Positions 1 to 5,187 of a stretch of DNA of 5,187 nt are shown one piece after another. A program made the position numbers and the translations under genes. The stretch lies in assembly GCA_020351895.1 (NCBI GenBank), contig CP070672.1:3794269-3799455 (forward strand), written 5' to 3'. The stretch's first letter is position 1; every line of letters begins with the position of its first letter. The notes under the pieces were generated by a model that saw nothing but the letters and a program-made list of their open reading frames with translations, did not search any database and was not told the DNA's origin. The DNA comes from Thermoplasmata archaeon. Its GTDB lineage: Archaea > Thermoplasmatota > Thermoplasmata > GCA-020350865.

Positions 1-135
1 GTATCCCTCCTATGTTACGGATTGGCATGCCTGGGATCCAGAGAATTCAAACTCTGCAGCCTGGCGGATTATTATGGGGCCCGAACCTATTATCATAACT
101 TTTTCAAGGTCACTGCGCTTTGGTAATTCAACCAC
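1..135 (-). CDS. carB: Carbamoyl-phosphate synthase large subunit, N-terminal fragment with an in-frame TAG (runs off the window)
   Basis: This is the start of the synthetase subunit, which makes carbamoyl phosphate from bicarbonate, ATP and ammonia passed from CarA. The 45 visible codons give the family's N-terminus: [16 protein letters not shown] at residues 5-20, then [13 protein letters not shown] at 25-37 and EGY at 43-45, matching the opening ATP-grasp/pre-ATP-grasp segment of CarB proteins. The start is GTG at 135..133; no ATG lies early enough to keep the PKR motif. It overlaps the carA stop by 8 bases, and the nearby purine-rich stretch (GGGGAG, only 2 bases from the GTG) is a poor ribosome site, so translational coupling to carA is likely. 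Two things are wrong for a working CarB. Codon 42 (12..10) is TAG where relatives have glutamate, and codon 24 is CGC (Arg) where the family has glycine (IGQ). It could be a pseudogene, sequence error, or amber readthrough. Identity is sure; functionality is not. Confidence 0.85.
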
Positions 136-1222
136 CTCTCCCCTTTCTTTTTAAGATATCCATGAATTCATGAAAGAGTTGATGACTGTCCTGTGGACCT
201 GGAGATGCTTCGGGATGGTACTGAACCGAGAATATGGGAAGTGATGGGTGCTTCATTCCTTCCACTGTACCGTCATTCACATTGAAGTGGGTGAACGTGA
301 GTTCTTTTATAGGTGTGGGCTTTACTGCGAAACCATGGTTCTGCGAGGTTATGTAGACCCTTTTGCTCTCAACATCCTTTACCGGTTGATTTCCACCCCT
401 GTGTCCGAACTTGAGTTTGAAGGTCTCGGCACCGAAGACCATGGAAAGGATTTGATGCCCAAGGCATATTCCCATGATTGGAAAATCGCCTGAAACATCT
501 TTTAGCATTTTCACTGTTGTAGCCTTGATTTCTGGATGTGCAGGATCTCCTGGACCGTTAGAGATAAGAATGCCATCTGGGTTTATTTTGTTTACTTCCT
601 CTGCACTGATATTGTAAGGGACCTGGATCACATCCGAATACTTTAAAAGGAATCTCAAAATATTGCTCTTAACACCGCAATCCACCAATACAATCTTGCA
701 TTTCCCCTCACCTTTGTGATTGATGGTTTTTTTGCATGATACCAAATCCACCAGGTTCTGGGTTGTGGGATGCGGCATTTTATTCACTTTCTTTTTCAAT
801 GCTTCGACATCTATTTCATCATCATAAGTGGCAAGGGCCGCCTTCACGGTCCCATGTTTCCTGATTTTAATTGTCAATGCCCTGGTATCAACTTCGGCTA
901 TACCAGGGACATCGTACTCCCTCAAAAAATCGGATAGGGTCCTGTTTTGCTTCCTGTGACTTGGAAAGTCACATTCCTCCCTGACAACGAAGCCTTCCGG
1001 CTGGATTTTATTGGATTCAAAATCGTCTTTATTGACTCCATAATTACCTATCAAAGGGTACGTCATCATGAGAATTTGGCCCTTATAGGATGGATCTGTT
1101 AAGGCCTCCTGATAACCTGTCATGTTGGTATTGAATACCAGCTCTCCAAAAACAGTTTTTTTTGCACCAAATCCATTGCTCTCAACGGTGGTTCCGTCTT
1201 CTAATACTAACAACGCCTTCAT
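128..1222 (-). CDS. carA: Carbamoyl-phosphate synthase small (glutaminase) subunit
   Basis: CarA hydrolyses glutamine and channels the ammonia to CarB, giving cytoplasmic carbamoyl phosphate for pyrimidine and arginine synthesis. The 364-residue product is close to the usual length for the family. The N-terminal CPSase_sm domain (about 1-150) shows [17 protein letters not shown] at 30-46 and the [12 protein letters not shown] segment at 106-117. The C-terminal class I glutamine amidotransferase domain (about 175-360) has SNGPGDP at 221-227, the nucleophile elbow GICLGHQ with Cys253, the [12 protein letters not shown] segment at 272-283, TSQNHGFAV at 292-300, and [10 protein letters not shown] at 334-343. 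The expected triad Cys253, His336, Glu338 is complete. The ATG start places [10 protein letters not shown] in the family position, with a weak AAAGGT element (1235..1230) 7 bases upstream. The stop is TGA. It is the first gene of a carA-carB operon transcribed leftward. Nothing suggests damage in this gene, in contrast to the carB fragment behind it. Confidence 0.97.
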   Translation of the reverse strand: MKALLVLEDGTTVESNGFGAKKTVFGELVFNTNMTGYQEALTDPSYKGQILMMTYPLIGNYGVNKDDFESNKIQPEGFVVREECDFPSHRKQNRTLSDFLREYDVPGIAEVDTRALTIKIRKHGTVKAALATYDDEIDVEALKKKVNKMPHPTTQNLVDLVSCKKTINHKGEGKCKIVLVDCGVKSNILRFLLKYSDVIQVPYNISAEEVNKINPDGILISNGPGDPAHPEIKATTVKMLKDVSGDFPIMGICLGHQILSMVFGAETFKLKFGHRGGNQPVKDVESKRVYITSQNHGFAVKPTPIKELTFTHFNVNDGTVEGMKHPSLPIFSVQYHPEASPGPQDSHQLFHEFMDILKRKGRGG

Positions 1223-1243
1223 TTACTTGACCTTTCCCGTATT

Positions 1244-1267
1244 GCAAACTTGGGATATGAAGTTTGC
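1244..1267. promoter_or_regulatory. Perfect 8-bp inverted repeat in the carA leader
   Basis: GCAAACTT at 1244..1251 is matched by AAGTTTGC at 1260..1267, with an 8-base spacer. It lies 22-45 bases upstream of the carA start and just downstream of the predicted transcription start. It could be an operator for a dimeric repressor controlling carAB, or an RNA hairpin in the 5' leader. The symmetry is seen directly; the function is inferred. Confidence 0.45.
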
Positions 1268-1294
1268 GGGAACTCATAACAAACAAGCATATCA

Positions 1295-1304
1295 ATTTAT
1301 AAAA
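1295..1304 (-). promoter_or_regulatory. Probable archaeal TATA box of the carAB operon
   Basis: Read on the minus strand this is TTTTATAAAT, a good match to the archaeal TATA consensus, in an AT-rich stretch 73-82 bases upstream of the carA ATG. With the usual spacing of about 25 bases, transcription would start near 1270-1275 and leave a leader of roughly 50 nt. I see no convincing purine BRE directly upstream of it. The call rests on sequence match and position only. Confidence 0.55.
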
Positions 1305-1359
1305 TGCAATTTGAAAGTTATTTCCTATCATACCCAGTAACGTGGATTTTAAGCCTGAA

Positions 1360-1378
1360 TCATAGGAAGCGGCTATGA
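1360..1378. repeat. Short inverted repeat upstream of the surface-protein promoter
   Basis: TCATAG at 1360..1365 pairs with CTATGA at 1373..1378 around a 7-base spacer. It sits immediately upstream of the proposed BRE/TATA of the rightward gene, where archaeal activators often bind. A 6-bp dyad is common by chance, so this is a weak candidate site. Confidence 0.2.
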
Positions 1379-1383
1379 ATTGG

Positions 1384-1399
1384 GCGAAAGGTTTATTAA
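1384..1399 (+). promoter_or_regulatory. Probable BRE/TATA promoter of the surface-protein gene
   Basis: GCGAAAG (BRE-like) is followed by TTTATTAA (TATA-like). The usual spacing puts the transcription start near 1420-1430, giving a leader of about 55-60 nt, which fits a gene with a strong Shine-Dalgarno sequence. Alternative TATA-like runs at 1430..1436 and 1445..1455 lie closer to the ATG; the second would put the start almost at the initiation codon and is less consistent with the ribosome site. Confidence 0.45.
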
Positions 1400-1423
1400 T
1401 CCATTACCCCTTTTAATCCATTA
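1396..1423 (+). repeat. Two direct copies of an 11-nt element in the promoter
   Basis: TTAATCCATTA occurs at 1396..1406 and again, identically, at 1413..1423, a 17-base period. The first copy overlaps the end of the proposed TATA box and the second reaches the predicted transcription start, a position suited to a repressor. The repeat is seen directly; a regulatory role is inferred. Confidence 0.4.
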
Positions 1424-1448
1424 ATACTTGTATATAGAGAGGGGTAAT
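1403..1448. repeat. 9-bp inverted repeat spanning the predicted transcription start
   Basis: ATTACCCCT at 1403..1411 and AGGGGTAAT at 1440..1448 are perfect reverse complements, 28 bases apart. They flank the predicted transcription start of the rightward gene and the second copy of the 11-nt direct repeat. If transcription starts near 1425 only the right arm is in the mRNA, so paired protein-binding half-sites are more likely than an RNA hairpin. Confidence 0.35.
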
Positions 1449-1468
1449 ATATATAGGGTAAAGTGACC

Positions 1469-1478
1469 GGAGGGAGGT
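1469..1478 (+). promoter_or_regulatory. Strong Shine-Dalgarno sequence of the surface-protein gene
   Basis: GGAGGGAGGT contains two overlapping registers complementary to the 16S rRNA tail (GGAGG at 1469..1473 and GGAGGT at 1473..1478). They end 9 and 4 bases before the ATG at 1483. This fixes the start codon and suggests efficient translation. The element is bracketed by TGACC (1464..1468) and GGTCA (1476..1480), a small dyad that could partly hide it. Confidence 0.75.
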
Positions 1479-1482
1479 CATT

Positions 1483-4400
1483 ATGAACAGAAAAGGAACA
1501 AGACGAACAATCCAGATGTGTCTAATAATTGTATCGATGCTATTTTTAACTCAGATGCTCCCCTTGGAGAAGTCCATGGTGGGGAACGTCTCTGGGGGAT
1601 CCACATGGATTCAGACCACTGAAGCGGATTTCAATCTTGGAACACCCAACAATGTCAATATCACGGCTTCTGGCGAGGTAAAACTCCAGGAACATCCAGG
1701 TTTTGTTGTGGATGAGTTCACAAGTCATTCGAAAATCGGTAATAGAGTAAATACGACCCTGGATATTTCGCAAGGAGATTTCTTTATTAACAGCACATTT
1801 GGCGGAGGCGGATCCGATATAGGTCGATCAGTTCAGCAGACTTCAGATGGCGGTTATATAATTGCTGGGCAAAAAAATGTCGCTGTATTTAACTATGATG
1901 CTTGGCTGATTAAAACTGATGAAAACGGAACCGAGGAATGGAATAAGACCTTTGGCGGTTCAAGTGCAGATTATGGTTTTTCAGTTCAGCAGACCTCAGA
2001 TGGTGGCTATATTATTGCCGGGCAAACATTTTCTTTCAGCGTCGGGAGCTATGATGCATGGCTGATTAAAACCGATGAAAACGGAAACGAGGAGTGGAAT
2101 AATTCCTTTGGAGGGGGTAGCGGAGATTATGGTTATTCTGTCCAGGAGACTTTTGATGGCGGATATATCATTGGAGGAACTACATACAGTTATGGTGCCG
2201 GAGATATGGATTTATGGCTGATTAAGACCGACAACATTGGAAATGAGGAATGGAATCAAACCTTCGGCACATTCGAGGAGGAAGAAGGGAACGAAGCAAT
2301 TCAGACCTTTGATGGCGGTTTTGCCATCATTGGGTATACACTAGGTGGTGGTGGATCCAATATAGCATGGCTGATTAAAACGAATGTTACAGGAGATGAG
2401 GAGTGGAATAAGACCTATGGTGGGACCTCAAACGATAATGTTGACTCAATTAAGCAGACCTCAGATGGTGGCTTTATCATCGGTGGTTATACAAGTTCCT
2501 TTGGTGCTGTATCATCTGATGCATGGCTGATAAAAACCGATATTGATGGAAATGAGGAGTGGAACGAGACTTATGGTGGGGTTAGCTCTGATGTTGCTTA
2601 CTTAGTCCTTGAGACCTCAGATGGCGGCTTCTTCATGGCAGGATACACTCGATCCTTCGGCACTGGTGGCTCTGATTTCTGGCTGATTAAGACCGAAAAT
2701 AATGGGGATGAGATCTGGAATGCAACATATGGTGGAGGTCAGAATGAAATTGCCTATTCAGCACAGCAAACATTCGACAACGGTTTTGTTATCACAGGAT
2801 ATACCAACTCCTGGAGTGGAAATTATGATGTATGGCTGATTAAGATAAACGCATCCATGGGTGTGGCAAAGCTCACAAAGTTCTTTAAGACCTATGGGGG
2901 AGGTGGTTTTGATTTGGGTCAATCATTTGTGATGACACCGGATAAAGGGTGTTTAATAGCCGGTTACACGGCATCCTATGGTGCCGGGGGTTACGATGTG
3001 TGGCTGGTAAAAACCGACTATTACGGCAATGAAATGTGGAATAAGACCTACGGTGGCACCCTCAGGGATGTGGCCTACTCCATCAATGAAACCAACGATG
3101 GTGGTTACATAATCACAGGATTCACAGAATCCTATGGTCCTCAGCAGAGCAACTTGTGGCTTCTTAAGGTCGATGCAAATGGCAATGAGGAATGGAATAG
3201 AACCTTCGGAGGAGCCGGTAGGGAACTCGGTAGATCGGTCGTACAACCAGGTTGGGGATATACTATATTGGGTTATACTGAATCTTTCGGAGCTGCAGGT
3301 TACAATGTATGGTTGATTAGAACCAATGATACAGGTGTTGAAGTATGGAACAATACATATGGAGGTCCAGGTACAGATATAGGCATTTCTTTAAACCTGA
3401 GTTCCGAGGGCGGATACCTGATTGCTGGCTACACGACTTCCTATGGCCCTGCGAACTACAACGGTTGGGTGATTAAAACCTATGCTAATGGTAAGGAGGT
3501 ATGGAACAAAACCTTTGGCTCTGACCAAATCGATAGGTTATATTCAATCAGGGAAGTATCTGGTGGTTATTACATAATTGGCGGAGAAACAGCTTCCTGG
3601 ACAGCTGGCAACTATGATGCTTGGCTGATAAAAACCAAAGTTAATGGTGATGAGCAATGGAATTACTCTTATGGCGGTACTCAAGCGGATACAATCCTAT
3701 CTGTGGAAGAGGCATCCGATGGTGGCTACATACTTGTTGGGGGAACCCAGTCCTTTACTGCCGGAAGCAATGATTTATGGCTGATAAAGACAGATTCCTC
3801 GGGTGTCATGTCATGGAACAGATCGATTGGAGATACAGATTATGATACTGCTTCCATGGTAAAGCCAACTTGGAAGGGAGGATATGAAATCGTTGGGTCC
3901 ACACGATCCTTTGGTTCCGGAGGCTACGATGTATGGTATATCAGAACCGATGACCTTGGCTTTGTCATGTACACCCACGGTGAATTGACTTCGGAAAATC
4001 TTCTTGCAGGTCAAAGTGCAAGTGGTATGAATGGATTATTCTGCGTCGCTACGATCCCTCTCAGTTCGAGCATGAATATCCAATTTTCGAATGACAGCGT
4101 GAATTGGTATAACAGAAACGGTACTTTGGACCTATGGGATGGAATGGTTAATGGGGTTAACTTCTTCAATATATCATCCCTGGGTTGGAATGGATCCCAT
4201 TTCTCCTACAGGGTGGAATTTTGGTCCAACGAATACTTTTCACCCCTTCTGCATATGGTAGAATTCTCATACAAAAGGTATTTTGAATTCGGATACCTAA
4301 TTTCGCAACGCTATAATTCAGGTGGACCTGTTTCATGGGATATCCTGGAATGGAGTGCAATAAAACCCCCAGATACTAACATTAGATTTCAATTGAGAAC

Positions 4401-5187
4401 AGCCCCCACAATGCTTGGTTTATTTGGCAAGGATTTTGTGGGGCCTGACGGGACAATGGACACTTTTTATGATTCTCCAGGATCAGTTATTTGGCCTGGT
4501 CATACCAGTGAGGAGATATGGATTCAATACATTGTATTTTTAGAAACTGCCGATGGTAGTCGGACTCCGATACTGGAGGATGTCACTATCTTCTACAATC
4601 GCATACCCAGCCCGCCTCAGCTTAACGCACCATCAAGTGGCGGCATAATAAATGATAGCACACCATATTTTGACTGGGATTTCATCGATGTTGACGGTAC
4701 TCAGGGAGGCTTTCAGGTTCTAATCGATGATGACAACAATTTTCTAAGCGTGGATTACGATAGCGGTGATCAGGACAGCTCTATCAGTTTTTGGCAATTC
4801 CCTGATGGAACAGGTTATACCGAAATTGCTGATGGGGTTTGGTATTGGATGGTGAGAACCAGGGATGATGATGGTGATTGGAGCCCGTATAGTATAAATT
4901 GGTCCTTTACTTTGGATACCATCATTCTTCCCCCTGAAGATATATCGGCCACTCCAGGTTCATGGACTAATTCCAATTCATTCCAAGTATCATGGACCAA
5001 TCCCTCGGATTTGACAGGAATAGTTGGTGCCTACTACAAGCTGTATTCACCACCTACTTCAAATACAGATGGAACATATGTTCCAGGTGCTGATATCACC
5101 TCCATTGGCGGCATCACAGTCAGTGGTGACGGTGCCCATGATATCTATGTATGGCTGATGGATGAGGCAAACAATGTGGATTACAAC
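1483..5187 (+). CDS. Large secreted surface protein with 14 beta-propeller-type repeats and Ig/FN3-like modules (3' end outside the window)
   Basis: The reading frame is open for 1,235 codons and continues past the right edge. Residues 1-28 form a Sec signal peptide: basic MNRKGTRR, then a hydrophobic core with CLIIVSMLFL. Residues 41-104 are an N-terminal segment starting TWIQTTEADFN. Residues 105-832 hold 14 tandem units of 51-55 residues with the pattern [TS][FY]GG, DGGYIIAGYT, YDAWLIKTD, G-NEEWN, typical of four-stranded propeller blades. Residues 833-940 and about 950-1039 look like two related beta-sandwich modules, each ending in a (S/T)P-x-L-x-x-V/I strand motif; the second carries the TNIRFQLRTAP segment. 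Residues 1041-1146 (WYWMVRTRDDDGDWSP at 1124-1139) and 1147-1235 (GAYYKL) resemble FN3/Ig-like domains. N-x-S/T sequons are abundant and two cysteines remain in the mature part, which fits a glycosylated extracellular protein. A C-terminal anchor, if any, is outside the window. Likely role is adhesion or ligand binding at the cell surface; no enzymatic motif is visible. The gene is divergent from carA with its own promoter. Confidence 0.9.
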   Translation, partial: MNRKGTRRTIQMCLIIVSMLFLTQMLPLEKSMVGNVSGGSTWIQTTEADFNLGTPNNVNITASGEVKLQEHPGFVVDEFTSHSKIGNRVNTTLDISQGDFFINSTFGGGGSDIGRSVQQTSDGGYIIAGQKNVAVFNYDAWLIKTDENGTEEWNKTFGGSSADYGFSVQQTSDGGYIIAGQTFSFSVGSYDAWLIKTDENGNEEWNNSFGGGSGDYGYSVQETFDGGYIIGGTTYSYGAGDMDLWLIKTDNIGNEEWNQTFGTFEEEEGNEAIQTFDGGFAIIGYTLGGGGSNIAWLIKTNVTGDEEWNKTYGGTSNDNVDSIKQTSDGGFIIGGYTSSFGAVSSDAWLIKTDIDGNEEWNETYGGVSSDVAYLVLETSDGGFFMAGYTRSFGTGGSDFWLIKTENNGDEIWNATYGGGQNEIAYSAQQTFDNGFVITGYTNSWSGNYDVWLIKINASMGVAKLTKFFKTYGGGGFDLGQSFVMTPDKGCLIAGYTASYGAGGYDVWLVKTDYYGNEMWNKTYGGTLRDVAYSINETNDGGYIITGFTESYGPQQSNLWLLKVDANGNEEWNRTFGGAGRELGRSVVQPGWGYTILGYTESFGAAGYNVWLIRTNDTGVEVWNNTYGGPGTDIGISLNLSSEGGYLIAGYTTSYGPANYNGWVIKTYANGKEVWNKTFGSDQIDRLYSIREVSGGYYIIGGETASWTAGNYDAWLIKTKVNGDEQWNYSYGGTQADTILSVEEASDGGYILVGGTQSFTAGSNDLWLIKTDSSGVMSWNRSIGDTDYDTASMVKPTWKGGYEIVGSTRSFGSGGYDVWYIRTDDLGFVMYTHGELTSENLLAGQSASGMNGLFCVATIPLSSSMNIQFSNDSVNWYNRNGTLDLWDGMVNGVNFFNISSLGWNGSHFSYRVEFWSNEYFSPLLHMVEFSYKRYFEFGYLISQRYNSGGPVSWDILEWSAIKPPDTNIRFQLRTAPTMLGLFGKDFVGPDGTMDTFYDSPGSVIWPGHTSEEIWIQYIVFLETADGSRTPILEDVTIFYNRIPSPPQLNAPSSGGIINDSTPYFDWDFIDVDGTQGGFQVLIDDDNNFLSVDYDSGDQDSSISFWQFPDGTGYTEIADGVWYWMVRTRDDDGDWSPYSINWSFTLDTIILPPEDISATPGSWTNSNSFQVSWTNPSDLTGIVGAYYKLYSPPTSNTDGTYVPGADITSIGGITVSGDGAHDIYVWLMDEANNVDYN
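1795..3978 (+). repeat. 14 tandem coding repeats of about 156 bp, one propeller blade each
   Basis: Units begin at 1795, 1948, 2104, 2260, 2413, 2569, 2725, 2890, 3046, 3202, 3355, 3511, 3667 and 3823; the last ends at 3978. Twelve of the 14 encode 51-52 residues with a final WNx before the next [TS][FY]G. Unit 7 is 55 residues and loses that ending (KINASMGVAKLTKFFK), and unit 14 ends in FVMYTH. The exceptions fall at the ends of units 7 and 14, supporting two seven-bladed propellers. At the DNA level TGGCTGAT(T/A)AA recurs in most units. Units 1 and 2 are the most alike, while units 10-14 are more divergent. Confidence 0.9.

Noticed and set aside
36..49. Adjacent BamHI-like and EcoRI-like sites (GGATCC, GAATTC) suggesting a cloning scar
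   Set aside because: Both fall inside the conserved CarB reading frame encoding [14 protein letters not shown] recurs in the large gene as Gly-Ser codons, so they are ordinary coding sequence.
248..493. Plus-strand open frame of 81 codons inside carA
   Set aside because: It lies antisense within a well-supported carA, has no ribosome site, and its translation has no recognisable domain.
1122..1340. Plus-strand open frame of 72 codons crossing the carA start and leader
   Set aside because: It is antisense to the carA 5' end, has no Shine-Dalgarno sequence, and shows no family resemblance. It covers the carA promoter, which has a better explanation.
2842..2892. Possible compensated frameshift in unit 7
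   Set aside because: The irregular stretch stays open, lies exactly at the seven-blade boundary, and has the composition of a linker plus beta strand. A domain junction explains it better than two opposing frameshifts.
2953..3246. Minus-strand open frame of 97 codons under the repeat array
   Set aside because: It is a shadow of the repeats: its peptide echoes the reverse complement of the blade motifs. The same applies to the smaller minus-strand frames at 1546..1773, 3811..4014, 4166..4360 and 4815..5000.
1795..3978. Regular repeats as a possible CRISPR or non-coding tandem array
   Set aside because: Period is about 156 bp with no conserved short repeat and spacer alternation, and divergence between units keeps the reading frame and amino-acid motif. 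They are coding repeats.

Overview
The window holds two divergently transcribed units separated by a 260-base intergenic region. It looks archaeal. The predicted promoters are TATA/BRE-like boxes rather than bacterial -35/-10 pairs, the carA-carB gene pair is tightly overlapped, and the large gene encodes a secreted repeat protein of a kind I associate with uncultivated Euryarchaeota (Thermoplasmatota-like) or Asgard archaea. That lineage call is an inference from style; no rRNA or other marker is present.

Left side, minus strand (1..1222): carA, the glutaminase subunit of carbamoyl-phosphate synthase, is complete and intact by motif. It is followed with an 8-base overlap by the first 45 codons of carB, the synthetase subunit, which runs off the left edge. 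The carB fragment is odd: it has an in-frame TAG at codon 42 and arginine in place of an almost invariant glycine at codon 24. Together the two subunits would make carbamoyl phosphate for pyrimidine and arginine synthesis.

Middle (1223..1482): two divergent promoters. The carA leader carries a perfect 8-bp inverted repeat. The other promoter has an 11-nt direct repeat, a 9-bp inverted repeat spanning the likely transcription start, and a strong Shine-Dalgarno sequence.

Right side, plus strand (1483..5187, open at the right edge): 1,235 codons of one very large exported protein. It has a Sec signal peptide, a short N-terminal segment, 14 tandem repeats of about 52 residues, and at least three Ig/FN3-like beta-sandwich modules. 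The 14 repeats split 7+7 at an irregular junction, which suggests two consecutive seven-bladed beta-propellers. Almost every blade boundary carries an N-glycosylation sequon in the same position. The protein is probably a glycosylated cell-surface or secreted adhesion/binding protein; its ligand cannot be read from the sequence. No functional link between it and carAB is evident, and the pair is probably just adjacent.
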